Positions 43,831 through 55,790 of a stretch of 64,000 nucleotides of DNA are shown piece after piece. The stretch comes from Psilocybe azurescens (Eukaryota; Basidiomycota; Agaricomycetes; Agaricales; Agrocybaceae): the NCBI GenBank assembly GCA_023853785.1, contig JAJIRX010000030.1, positions 1-64,000 of the forward strand, read 5' to 3'. How positions within the stretch are numbered: position 1 is the stretch's first letter; the number at the start of each line of letters is the position of its first letter. A program made the position numbers and the translations under genes. The notes under the pieces were generated by a model. The model did no database searches, had not been told where the DNA came from, and saw only the letters and a program-made list of their open reading frames with translations.

Positions 43831-46297
43831 CCAGTCCTTCCTCGCGCCGCACCGCACCTACTCCGGGCTGATCTTCCTCACGCCGCGGCTCATCCTCCTG
43901 CCCAACACGACCGTCAACACGCTCGACATCTTCCGCATCCCGCGCACGCCGACGCTCGTGTCCCCCGCGCCCGTGCTCGTGCTCCAGCTGCCCGTGCTCG
44001 CGGAGGAGCGCATGATGGGCGGCATCTCGTGTCGCGCGGAGCCGAATCCCGTCGGGGAGGGGTTTGGGAGAGCGAACACGAACGCGAAGACGGGAACGTT
44101 CGATGAGCCTGCCTCATCCGGATCGACAGGCAAAGGAAAGGGCAAGGGCAAAGGCGAGGGCGAAGGCGAAGGCACATCCCCGGCGATCAACACCCTCCCG
44201 ACGCGGCCCTTCCTCCCGCCCGCGCAGTCCGCGATCTGCATCTTCGAGCTCCGCATTCTGGTGCTCAGGCTCAATATGCTGCACGGCGCGTGGAACATGG
44301 GGTTCGAGTTCCGCGACCGCTTCACGTTCGTGGTGCACCGCAGCGCGTTCGTGCGGCTGGTCGAGCAGTGTGGGGAGAAGGAGGACAAGGAGGGGCAGGG
44401 GCAGGAGCAGGAGACGGAGACGGGGCAGCCGGGTCAGCAGCCACAGCCCGCGCAGCCGCAGCCGCACCCCGCGCCCTCATGGCAGGCGCCAGCACAAGTG
44501 CACCAACATCAAACCCAGAACCCGCACCCCCAACACCCGCCCTCGTGGCAAGCGCAAGCGCACCAACACCAACACCCATCCCAGCACCCGCCCCCCGCAG
44601 GCCCCCTCCCCGCGACGCCGCCGCCGCCGCCGACGCTGCCCTACGCGATATGGGCCCCCGCCCTCACGCGCTGGTTCAACTCGGACACGGTGTCGACGCG
44701 GTGGATCACCGTGTCCGCGGGGCAGCGGTGCGTCAGGATGGAGGACCCGGATCCGGGCGCGGTGGCGCAGGCGATGGCGCACGACGTCGGGTACCCTGGG
44801 CACGGACTTGGGCATGCGGGTGGTGGCGACGAATCGCAGGAGGAGGAGGAGGAAGAGAGCAGACCCGATGCGAGGGTGTTTACTGTGTTGGATTTTAGTG
44901 CGGAGGCGGTGGAGCGGGTTGGGCGGGTGTATGATGCGCATGAGGATGAGGAAGCTTCGAAAGATGCGGAAGAGGAGGCGGAGGAGGGAGATGCAGATGC
45001 AGATGCAAATGGGGGAGTGGGAAAGGCAAGGGCAAAGGCAAAGGCAAAGGCAAGGGGACAAAGGAGGCGGAGGGGAGTGGCTGGCACGAGGCAGAGGGGA
45101 GTGGATGGTACGAGGCGGAAGGGAGTGGGTGGCACGAGGCGGAGGAGGAGAGTGAGTGGCAGGTGGCAGAGGAGGGAAGTGGGTGGCAGGATCGCGTGCG
45201 CCCGAGTGCGGTGGCTAGTGCGAGTGGGACCACGAGTGGGGTGCGTGCTCGTCACGGTGACGGCGCGGGCGCTGGTGAGCGATATCAAGATGGTGCAGAG
45301 GACGACGATGACAATGACGATGACGGGATGGAGTTCTACTTCGATGCGTACCGCGGCTATGCCGGTGCCGGTGCTGATGCTGATGGGTATGAGTATGGGA
45401 TTGAGGATGCCATCGATGCAGACGACAACGATGAGGATGGGGAGGGAGAGGACTATGCGATCGTAGTCGATGATGATGATGAGGACGACGGGGATGGGGA
45501 TGAGGACGAGGAGTTCGAGGATGCCAGTGAGGGCGACGGGGATGAGGAAGATCTTATGCATGCACTTGGGCTGCATGCGGCGGGTGCGAGTGCGGGTGGG
45601 CTACATGCGGGCCTGGCAATCGCGGGTCCTGCGAATCCAAATCCGAATCCACCACCGCACGCGTTTTCTGTCCTGCAGCAGCTACACACACAGCTACAAT
45701 CTCAGGCTCAGTCCCACCGTCAACCCCAGTCCCAGTCCCAGTCCCAGTCCCAGCTGCCCGCACGCGTGCACCACCCTATTGCGCGCACGCGCCTCGTGCG
45801 CTCTATGGACCAGGTGCAGCCCGCGGACGCGTTTGCGGAGCCCGTCTTTGGCGGGCTGCCGTATGTCGAGGTGGATAGTGACCGGCGGTGGGCGTTCGAT
45901 GGGGTGCTGCTGGATGAGGAGAGGGTGTTAGGGGTATATGTGAGTTGGATTTTGGATTTTTTTTTGTGTTTTTTTTTTTGCTGTATTTTGCGTGCCGCGG
46001 TGCGACGCGTTTCTCAGCCTTTTCTCTCTTCTCTTCTCTTGTCTGTCTGACTTTGTTTTACTGTTTTCTTCTGGTCGTGCTCCTTCATCTACTCCTCTTT
46101 CTCCTGCTCCTCTTTCTTCTCGTGTCCTTTTATTCTCCGTTTTCATATTTTACTTTCTCATCCTCATTCCTCTTCCCTTTTCCATCTCTTCATTATATTG
46201 TCCATTCATGTCGCTGACCCACCGGCCTATTCTTTCTTTTTTGCAGACTAATGATGAAGACCGGATTGAGAAGGTGGCGATTCTATATTTCGGCTGA
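42892..46297 (+). CDS. F-box protein with long acidic C-terminal region, copy B
   Basis: ATG at 42892-42894. Four exons: introns at 43371-43441 (GTACGC to ACAG), 43698-43834 (GTGCGT to CCAG) and 45940-46246 (GTGAGT to GCAG); stop TGA 46295-46297. The head is the F-box seen in copy A. The middle holds LQLPVLAEERMMGGISC and IFELRILVLRLNMLHGAW. The C-terminal half is Pro/Gln/His-rich, then has tandem EGSGWHEA repeats, a long Asp/Glu run, and a conserved end (RWAFDGVLLDEERVLGVY, joined to TNDEDRIEKVAILYFG). Four single-base contractions in C or G runs (near 42913, 42952, 43199 and 45012) break the frame. Because all are in homopolymers, I favour sequence error over decay. Likely an SCF substrate adaptor. 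Confidence 0.7.
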
Positions 46298-47014
46298 GGT
46301 GTCATTCGCATTCGGTAGTCCGAGTCCGAGTCTGGTACGCGCGTTGCGGTGCAGATTTTGTGTGGAAAAGAACGGAAGAGGGAAAGAAAATGGATTCCAT
46401 TCCTTCAGTACGATTTGGGTTTTGAACTTGTCGCGCATATATCCAAGCGTAGATGAACATTAATTATTTTATCGCGACAAGTTACACAAGCGGACACTGC
46501 GCACGGAGGTAAGTAGCGGTGAACAGTGTTAGCGGCCGCATACGCGTCTGCCCCATCGTACTCGCCTGTGGAGAAACAAATGCTCCAGTGTTCAGTTCCG
46601 GTTAGGAATGGCTGCTTTTGAAACGTATCCATGTATCCGAGACGCCTGCCCCTCCAACTCGTTACCTCGGCCAATACCCTCGTCTACTCGCTAGAAATAG
46701 CTGCTCTCGAAATGTACCCATGAGCCCGAGACGTCTGTCCGCATAATCATACCACACCTCTGCCGATTATGTCGCGACGAGGGTTTTAACCAATGTTCGT
46801 TAGGGCGTACTTCGATCTGATCTGTCCTAATCTCCTCATGCCGCTATTGCTACACTCACAAGCATAGCATACATACCACGTCTATCACCGACACAAAATA
46901 TAATAGTGTTGTTCTGTTAGTACATGCACTGCACTGAGATGCCAGTGGTGCTAACTGGTTCAAGGTAATCATGGAAATTCATTGCTAATGAACTTAAAGC
47001 TTACGCGCAATCTG
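46298..47014. other. Intergenic with small lactonohydrolase-derived scraps
   Basis: Two consecutive copies of a piece of about 70 bases (46590-46660 and 46665-46735), containing CTCGTTACCTCGGCCAATAC and GAAATAGCTGC...GAAATGTACCCATG-like sequence, match the minus strand of the lactonohydrolase remnants at 42640-42760. No gene is supported. Confidence 0.5.
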
Positions 47015-48930
47015 CTATGCTAGATCGTTGAATGGGGCGCCACCTTCAACCCTTTCACTTTCACCTACTTCAATGCTGCCAAGCTTACAACCACCATCCC
47101 TTCCATTACCCTGTCCGTCGAGGTAGTTTTCCATGTTTTGATCCCATGATTTACACAGTACCTGGTCCGAATTGAGCAAATCGGCCTGCACGTCGCAGGA
47201 GCTCCTCAGTGGTACATCTCCTGCACTCAAATAAACATTACCGGTGGAGGATCGGGTAACCCGTCGAAGGCCTCCACTCCTGGGTATATGTCTTCTCTAT
47301 TTCTCCGTGAATATTCTTTTCAATAATTTCATTTATCAGATTCTGGACTGAGGTTCAACCAGTACCAACCTCTTATGCCATAAGCCTCATTGGTTCAGAT
47401 TAATTCAAAGCTTCATAGCTAATGAAATTTATATTCTAGGTCCCTGGACCCAGACCATGGGCCATGGCGTGGATGAACGAAAGGCAAGAGCGCTTGGAAT
47501 TTTATCAATCGATGAGTATAAAAAGAGGCTCGACGTAGAGTGCAGACTACAGACCCCGGCCAAATGCTATTTGTTGAGACTGTAGTGATACCCAATTGAT
47601 CAGAGCGGCTGTACCGACATTGTTGAGGAACCCGACGACGCCACTTATGGCGACGAAACGATGTTGCCCAAGCCATTCTCCTGAGCCTCCTGTCGTAGTA
47701 CATGCACCCGCACCTACAATAACTGTATGAGAATATATTCAGGATTGGCTATGCATCGCTTGGTACCTTCGTTAGGAGCTCCGTCGTCAATTTTTGAAAA
47801 TGAATAGCTTGAGAGGATGGCAGGGGTTTCGTAAGGATGCGCCAGCGATGAAATAGTCGCGGGGATGTATGTATTAGAGGCGGAGTCGATGTTTAATGAG
47901 TCTCCATTCCGTTCCAAATCAGCTAACGGTCTGGTACCAGCAGAGTGGGATAACAAAATAACTTACTCTCTTGGTGTCATCGACAAATACGTTTGCCTGT
48001 GATTTGACACCCATCCTATGTCATTTTGAATATTGTTTCGTCATAGATAGACCCGATAAATACCTTCGCTGTCTCGATTTTGAAGATTTGAGATACCCTC
48101 ACTGAACAAGGCGCCTTTGAGGGGTGTATTCGAATCTAAAAATAGAACAGAATATAAATCCAAACGCTCAGACATTGTGCAAATATTTGACGAATTCTTG
48201 GATATCGCCTAGATGTTTAAAGGTTTAGGTAAGTTCGTAGACTCTAAAAACGTGGGTGGTACGCTCTCACCAATTCCAGTCTATTCCAAGGGCTGGATTG
48301 GCTCTCCAGCGCCCTATATGACCTCTTGAGTAATATAGGAGATAATGTTCGCAGGGTTGGTCGCAGCGATATCTGTAGGAAATGTGGAGGAGTTATATCT
48401 ACAAAGACATTAACGCATATATTTGGCTGCGTCAAGTCTGAGACCGTCAACGCCAAGCAACGCCAAGCAACAACAAATCATTTCGATATGCCGCCAGACT
48501 TAAACGAACGTATTCCGTATCTGTTGCAAGACCACAAAAGATAGATTGGCCAACAGGGTATGAGGGTAATTGTAAGCCTGGTGCCCCAGTCTTACCATAG
48601 CCCCTTTCCGTATATCTTATCTTCTACATTTACGTACACGTGACCGCGATCCCCAACCCATTCCTTCGACACCGACTTCTCTCTTACACATTAGACATTA
48701 TGCACCGTACACACCTGTAGCACAGTCAGTAGTTCTATTGATATATCGTGGTCCTGTCATTCTCCGCGTGACTCCTCAGCGAGCCTGGTGACGCCAGGCT
48801 TTCAGTAATGGCCTGTTTTTATAAGTACTCGGCTAAATTGACCAATTCGCACGTCTGAACTTCAAGGCGGTTGGAATAGTTGACAATATCATCGCCAGGC
48901 TCAAGGCCGCAGTGGTGGAAGTCTTATAAC
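47015..48930 (-). pseudogene. GH13 alpha-amylase, degenerate or 5'-incomplete
   Basis: The minus strand, over several short exons, shows CGLEPGDDIVNYSNR and EVQTCELVNLA, TDTEYVRLSLAAYRNDLLLL, then DGLRLDAAKYM (GH13 region II with the nucleophile Asp), DIAATNPANIISYITQEVI (region III, acid Glu in QEV), FVDDTKR where FVDNHDTER is expected (region IV, altered), and NGDSLNIDSASNTYIPATI. The C-terminal part has a GGSGEWLGQHRFVAISGVVG run. This is the pattern of fungal secreted alpha-amylases that cut starch. The N-terminal third of the barrel cannot be found upstream, and the stretch before DGLRLDAA has frame problems, so I treat it as a pseudogene. An unusual intron layout could rescue part of it. 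Confidence 0.65.
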
Positions 48931-49552
48931 CAGTGGGAGAAGATTCAATCACTTGTAGAAGGATATATTAACCTGGTTTTGATATATTCCGGGATAAACA
49001 TAATGAGTGAAGGAGTTTCCCAAGCCAACTTTTTCCATGGGCTAATTATAATGAGTAGCTTTGAAATCATCCAACTGATATGATTACTGGTGAACACCGT
49101 TACTTTCTGCTTCTAAGCCTGATACTCACCCACAACAATGGCTGTGACCTTAAGTACGATTCTTGACCGTGCAAAAAGCATTTGCGAGGACTATTCGATG
49201 TATTAAAGCATTTGCAAGTATTGGTTGCTTGCGATGCATGCCTGTTGGTTGTAAGAAAACGAAGAAATGTGACTATTACTTGGTCAAGCACCCATACCAT
49301 CCTCAAAGCTCTCTCAAAGCCCCAACTCACCTACACAGGCGATTAGTCGCCTCGAACCCGAATCCGTGCCATGACCTTTCTTTCAAAAGGCGACAAAGAG
49401 GTCCACTGTAGTCCTGGTACAGCTCCCAGCTCAGTCTTAATTACATCAACGAAGTTGCTGTACCATCCGTAGTCAAAGGCGTATTCCAATTTGTCCAACT
49501 TGAATGAGTGATAGATATAAACATAAATACTATTGCTAACTAAGCGTTTAAA
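48931..49552. other. Intergenic, no gene recognised
   Basis: May contain decayed 5' exons of the amylase on the minus strand, but nothing is readable. Confidence 0.35.
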
Positions 49553-51177
49553 TTACAGATTTTGCCAACGGAACCCTTCCAAGTCACCCTCCACACTAAT
49601 TGCCAAAGACGTCAGCTCGTTGACCACCTCCTCAAGCACAAAACACCTTAAGAAGAACACCCGTTGGATCGGCGCTCCCATGTAAGCCCTCCAGCGCAGG
49701 AATGAAAGGAAGTTCCGATAGTTTTCCCCCAGACAAGCGCATCGTCTGTGAAGACTATGCTGCGCAGCGTGGGTAGCGCCAAGCCTCCTGAGGGTGTAAG
49801 CGACTGAAGCCCAGGGAGTAAGGTCTTTGATACCTTCCCGGAGAGCTTCATCAAGATTTCCAGCGACGACGCTCGGCGTAGAAGAGGGAACAGAGACGGA
49901 TGGGCAGTGGGGATGACGAGCTCTAGAGATGTGATTATTGGTACTACCTCTCCAAGCGCAGAAGCGACAGATGGGAAGAGAGCCTCCCATTGCATATGAA
50001 CTCGCGTGCCAAGGTGGATATAGAATCCTACTTCAGCTTCCAAATCCAGCTCTGGGCTCGCTATTTCACTGCTCAAGAAGACTTTGGACGCGTGAGCTGC
50101 AATCGAGAGGTGCCGTAGGCGCTCTGAGGTAGTGGAGGCTGAATCGCCGATGAATCTCGAGAGGGCGTCGATTATAATGTCGAGGCTGTTCCCCGGAACA
50201 CAGTCGGAACATGTTAATGTCCAGTGACATCTTGAAGGTATTAGAAGGTGATTCACTAGCAATGCAACGTCGGGTAGGGACGCCTCAAGATTAAGACTGG
50301 AAATGAATGGCATGGTGCGGCCGCTTCGATCGCAATTCTGGTGGCCACTACCATGGAATTGATATTGAGATGGCAATATCGCTCCTTGCAATGATAGCTC
50401 ACTGAGTACGGGCATGTTTTGAAGGAAGTGCAACCACTCTAATGCCGTCGGCGCGCTATCGTAGCTGAGATCTGTGACCCGTAACGACGTGAGGGATCGT
50501 AAGAACGACGCACGGAAATCAATCCCGCACTCGCTCATCTCCAACCGTCGAAGGTTCGGCGCACAGCCTCGAAATATCGACAAAGGCAGGACAGCCGGCC
50601 GACACCTAACAGCGCCGATTGAGCGATAGCATGTGATTGACAGATTCTCGAGCGTCGGCGCAGGCCTATTCTCCAACAACGCAACGAGGAGATCCCAATC
50701 CGTATCGGCGCAACCTAAAATATAACTGCGGATCCTGTCCAAGCAGTCGATCTGCAGCTTGAGCATCTGGGTGTTGCGAGAGAGGGTGGCGTAATACGAT
50801 ACATGAATAGGCAAAGGATGCGATCTACGCAACATCTCTGTGTTCCATTCGCATGACGTATTTTCGAAATCAACGAGGCGTGACCAGAGCCTTTTGATGG
50901 ACAGCACGATGAAACGCCAGTCGTGGCAAATGTGGGAGTAGGAAATGATGGCATGTCGCAGGGTGTGTGCCGTATGCTCGCGCTCAGCAGCTAATAGGAC
51001 GATGTATTCAAGGACGTCTGAACACAACTGTAGGGCTGGAAGGCGTCTATTTTGAATCAACCGATGCTGCTGCTGCTGGGACAGGATCTCCGGATATGTC
51101 GTTAAGGGTGAAGATTTCGGCCGTTTCTTCGAGAATTCGCCAGCTCGGATTGGGGAGTTAAGCGTGGCGACTGGCAT
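49553..51177 (-). CDS. F-box/LRR-type protein
   Basis: About 540 residues from ATG 51177. The F-box region is LPALQLCSDVLEYIVLLAAE with CHDWRFIVLSIKRLWSRLVD, a form typical of mushroom F-box proteins. Then come leucine-rich-type repeats: CAPNLRRLEMSECGIDFRAS, FLRSLTSLRVTDLSYDSAP, LQNMPVLSELSLQGAILPSQ, LPTLRSIVFTDDALVWG. After that the frame must shift by one at a five-base C run near 49729, giving ENYRNFLSFLRWRAYMGAPI and an end at 49553. Without the shift the protein would end in an unrelated 20-residue tail at 49648. I take the shift as a homopolymer error. Probable SCF adaptor. Confidence 0.75.
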
Positions 51178-52534
51178 TGTAAGAGCTGGGTCACTAATGC
51201 AATAGTAATCGCGTTATCGAATGTAAATAGAAAGCAGAGATAGAGACCCACGAAAACGGTATGAACCTTATATGATGCAATAAATGCAAGACAGGAGAGG
51301 AACTTATCGGAGGATGGGATGGTACGCAATTTGAATGTCGATCTACTATCAGACATTAACCAGCCCAGCCTGATCTTTAACATGTATCCCCGCGCTGAAG
51401 AAACTCTCACTTGCCTGGTTCCAATACGGACCATGTCGGACACTAGAGAATTCGCTCCACGAATTTCGCTCGGGTGTAGCAAAATATCCTACGTGGTCCG
51501 CGATATCGCCACGCCAATGCGAGATTTGGAGTACGAAAGTGGGAAGTTTCTTGATATAGTCAATCATGTTCCACGCTTTTCGACAGATGATATCGTTTTA
51601 ATAAGGCCAGAAGTCGTTCATAGTGGGTATGGGATGGACAGTAGTCACCTCGTGGAGATTCTTCAATACGGTCTGTAGTAGTAGAAGTTCGTTTCATCAA
51701 CGACTGCGCCAAATACGGATTTCACATGTCACTTACCCTCTTAGCACATTCCCTGACACGACCGCAATGGGACACGGAGTTCATGATCAAAAGATATCTA
51801 GACTTTTATTGCTCACTAGGACGGCTGCTATCCAGATGCATCGTCAGTTATAGAAAGAGATAGCGCCAAATAGCGAGATAGAGAAAGATAATGAAGATGA
51901 CGAACCCTAGAGATAGCATTGCTATGCACAAGGTCTGCTCTCCCTGTGAGAAAAGAGACATATGGCTAAGACTATGTACTATGTACTGTCCAGAGTGCGA
52001 GTGACCACACGTTCCAAGCCCACCGGAAGTGTCCCGGTAGGCTTGTACCCACAGTGTTCTTCGCAAAAGTCAGAATGGTTGATGCCCTTCATTTAAGGGA
52101 GCCAGAGGTGGTTAAAACCACATTGTTGCGATGAAACCAATATAAATGTGTGGAATAAAGCGTGTAAAAGGAAGCGAAGGGTGAAGGGGGTGGGGGAGAA
52201 AATCAAAGTGCATTTCGAACTTTGGTTCAAGCAAGGATTCACGCTAGACGCAAGCCGGCTTTCGGCACGAAGATATTCAGTATATTGACTCCGAGCGCCA
52301 CCGAGTGCCAACCTCTGGCCTGAAAATGTCAAAATGGGATCGGGTGATGACCTGAAAGTCTTTCCTGTACGTTCAAGTACAAAGTTGTTTACCGTTACTC
52401 CCAGAAACAGAGACAGAACACGATGAAATTATTTAGTACTTCATGGTGGCGTAAAAATGGATATATATATATACAAAAGAAATCGTTAGGATATTGTGAC
52501 TCCTAGATAATCAATTCAGGGATCCTCGACATAA
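51178..52534. other. Intergenic; small unclassified open frames
   Basis: A 119-codon open frame on the plus strand (51319-51678) overlaps a 72-codon one on the minus strand (51349-51567). Neither shows a recognisable domain, so neither is called. No repeats were seen. Confidence 0.4.
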
Positions 52535-54823
52535 TCATAGCGTGAAGACTTCAGAATGGAAGCCGATCTTTCCGATCTGTACTCCGCGACCTGACATCTG
52601 CAGTCTAGCCACTGCGTTGGACGCCTCGCGCGTCAAACTCTCTGGTCCACTAGCACACACTGCGAGTCCTCCACCGTTCTCGATCCACGATAATTTGGAG
52701 CCCAGACTGTCTCCAAAATCTGATTCCGGATCGGTGGATGTAGATTTCCTTTTCTCAAGAGAGATGGGCGGCAATTCCTGACTCGGCTCCGATTTATTTG
52801 AAGGCAAATGGCGCGTGGGTGTTGTAATATCGGCAAGGATACGATATAGCGATGGGCGAATGATCGTGACATCGCAGTTGGGTATAGGTGGAATAGCCTC
52901 CGGGTTACACAGACACGTAACATAAATCGAAATATGGAGTTCGATAGGATTAGCGGAGTTCGAGGATAGCGCAGCCATGTTGGCGATATCCATCAGTGCA
53001 GGGGCAAACCATTCTATCGAACCTGGATAACGCGAAATGGTTTGGTAAGAAAATAAGCATAAAAAATCGCAAATGGGGAAGCCATATGTGCAAGAGCACG
53101 AGTAAATGACTCACCGAACGAGCGTATACACCATGTGAACTCGACTCGTTTAGTGATTTCGCCATTCTTTCGTCCTAGCTTCACGCATCGGCCAATAATA
53201 TCGTCAAGGACCCCTAACGTGAAGGTAACCCCGGTTCCACCAGCGAATAACAGGGCAGTCTCATAATTTCCGAGGTCGACGCTACATCCACCGTAAGGGC
53301 CATCCAGCATGACCTGGATGGGGACCTCCACAAGGGCCTGTTCGTTTTCCCGGGTTGACGTAGGCTTCTCACATGTCTCTGCTTGAAGCTCGGCGACAGC
53401 TTGCACTGCATATCTATTGAGCGCCTTGGACCAGTCGCCACATGCCCTGACTCCAAACGACACGCCTTGAGGCATCGACGTAATACACGAAATTTCAGGA
53501 GGAGCAGAGAATATTGTGAGAGGGTGAGACTCGAAGATCCGGCCCGAAAAGAACACGCGCAGACGAACATGCTGGCCTGCTATCCAGCCAGAGGTTGAAT
53601 AGGGAACATGGATCTGACAATTTGGCAAGATATATCAATGTGTCGCTGAGATGAATTATAGACCTTACGAGAGTCATCTGACTATCTACAGGGACCAGAA
53701 CGGCGTCCTTGATTCGATGACGGAACATACGCAGTAAGATATCGAAACCATAAAAGGCGAGCGGAGGGAATATCCATGGGGTCGCGTAGATCGTGTGGTA
53801 GCAAATCGTGACGAAAAATGCGATAAACGAAAGCATGCTGGACTTCTCATTGAGTAAATAAATCAAAGTCAAATATATGACTCACTGAATGGTATAAAAG
53901 ACCTCATAGCAGAAACGCCTAACGGGTCTAAGCGAGGATAAAACAATTACGCCAAGCAGCCCAAAAGCAGCAATTCCGGAAGTCTCTTTCTGCTGGCCTA
54001 GAATAGCGATGTTGTACTGTAAGTGATTTCGTATCCATAAAGACCCATGGAGCAGGCCTCCGAGGAACATAATTCTTCCAGACCATCGATGGATGAAGTT
54101 TAGTTTCTCGTAGCCATTTCCAGGCCCCAAAAGTAATGAAACTATGGAGTTCTTCGTGGCGAATAAAAAGACCACAGGCAACTGGGCGAGAGCCAAAAAT
54201 CCTGGAAAAGCGATGAATACCAAAAGATGTACGACTCAAGATAGGAAACGACCTACCGGCGCGATTTGAGTTGCTGATGAGCGGCGCATCAAGGACGATA
54301 CATAGAACCACTGTCACTATGTAAGCTGTGACGATGACAACTACAGACGTGACAAGAGCATGGTAAGATATACAACCGGATAGATTTTTCGACAAACGAC
54401 CTACGTTGTCCGGCGTTCAAGACGAATCCAGGAAGTGTCCAATAGAAAACGGAACCCAGAAGTCCAAGAATCTTCTCAAATGTCGCATATACGGAGTTTC
54501 GAGACCTCCGTTTCACAGTATTGCTTGACACAGCAAGAGCCGAATATTCGTCCCCTGACAAATCTTCCGATATGCCAAAGAAAGTAGAGTATGCTCGCCC
54601 ATTCTTTACCGATCGAACAAGGTGAGGAAGCGACAAGAGAACAAAGGATGCAAGAACAGACGGCCAGATTATCGAGAACTTGCGTTGCCACTGCGGATCT
54701 ACAAGATACGAACTGCGAGAGAAATTGAATTATTTATGTTGAAAGTGAAATAAGGAGCATTGTGACCCACTTGTATTGTTGGAATTCTGAAGGAATAACG
54801 GGAGGGGTTCCAGTATTTGCCAT
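52535..54823 (-). CDS. Ferric/cupric reductase (FRE family, membrane flavocytochrome)
   Basis: The start is ATG 54823 (MANTGTPPVIPSEFQQY), because an intron beginning GTGGGTCACA then joins it to NSYLVDPQWQRKFSI in frame; the longer upstream frame has no ATG. Membrane helices follow, then the ferric-reductase haem region (NFIHRWSGRIMFLGGLLHG, and YHTIYATPWIFPP with the second His pair). The FAD site is HPLTIFSAP in the 53014-53628 exon; the NADPH-side motifs are LDGPYGG and LLFAGGTGVTFTLGVLDDI. The last exon (52535-52980) has a Ser/Glu-rich insert and ends with CASGPESLTREASNAVA, the usual C-terminal loop. It reduces Fe(III) or Cu(II) at the cell surface. Its neighbour is a CTR copper transporter on the same strand, only 286 bp upstream, which points to copper uptake. 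Confidence 0.88.
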
Positions 54824-55109
54824 GTAGGATGTTGCGAGAGATATACAGCCAGTAAAAAACCGAAGGCGGTAGACGAAGAGTGTTCAATGACAAGGTTCAC
54901 TCAGACCAACTTCGCTCTGGCGCTGTGACCCGTCACGGTCAGAATAAGTCACGGGACTACCTCAATTAGGCAGGTAAGAAAAACTTTTGTCTGCGCACTG
55001 CCAAACGGCAAGCAAATAGGTCAGTCCAATTAGCACTAGAAATACATAATTGTACAATGGTTGCAAGAAGCATTCGTATAGAAATAATCTGGGGCTCTGA
55101 GAGCAATTC

Positions 55110-55790
55110 TAATGCGTAGCTGCTGCACTGGCATAGCGACCAAACAAAGTCTCTCCAACTCCCAGCCCAATCACGATCGATATGATAAACGCTGCTTGAT
55201 ATGTCCTGTGTGGCCCCATGGATCAGATCGACACAATAACAACAACCAAAAAAGTCGTACATTACGACCAACATGAAAGCGAACGATAAGCCCATTTGCC
55301 CAGCGTGCAAGACACCTCTGGCGACGTCGTGCGCAAGGATGAATGGAGGGATGTATCGGAAAGAAGACGCTCGAGGCAGCGTTTCTTTCTTGCTATCATC
55401 CGATTTGACTATCGAATTGAGCTTATTGGTAGCCATAACTTGGCCTCTGACCCGGAAAGTCAATATAATGCGGTCAAAACATTACAGCGAAATATGTTCA
55501 CACCTCTGACGCCAGTAACTATCTGCGACAGCTCGAATGGCCGCCAGCCACCTATCGACTAAAGCGAGGAGGAATAGTCCTACGCAAGCCCCTGCCATAG
55601 CTCCTCTACTCTGGGGGACCCATCCCAAAAACCATATGGTATCCCCGCGCGTAAAGTGCAGGTATGGCGTCATCGACCCCGAGGACAGAGCCATGGCGCC
55701 ATCCATACTCATATCCATTCCATTATCTGCGATAACGAAAGCCTTGAAGAGGGAAAACCAAAGTAGCAGTTGTAGAGTGAAGGTGGTCAT
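55110..55790 (-). CDS. CTR-family high-affinity copper transporter
   Basis: Start ATG 55790 gives a leader (MTTFTLQLLLWFSLFKAFVI) and a Met-rich outer segment (GMDMSMDGAM). Helix 1 follows YLHFTRGDTIWFLGWVPQ. Helix 2 contains the MxxxM motif (GQMGLSFAFMLVVM). Helix 3 is in the last exon (AAFIISIVIGLGVGETLFG), ending at TAG 55110-55112. Two introns are needed, near 55464-55530 and 55215-55270. The protein of about 180 residues fits the family, which forms trimers that carry Cu(I) across the membrane. The adjacent metalloreductase would supply the reduced ion. Confidence 0.88.

Noticed and set aside
44064..45155. Arg-rich 363-codon plus-strand frame
   Set aside because: Alternate frame of the F-box copy B exon; the chosen frame carries the conserved C-terminal end and the intron borders.
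54824..54893. Upstream extension of the ferric reductase to 54893
   Set aside because: That frame begins at TTG with no ATG and does not join the next exon; the ATG at 54823 with a GTGGGT donor gives a continuous protein.
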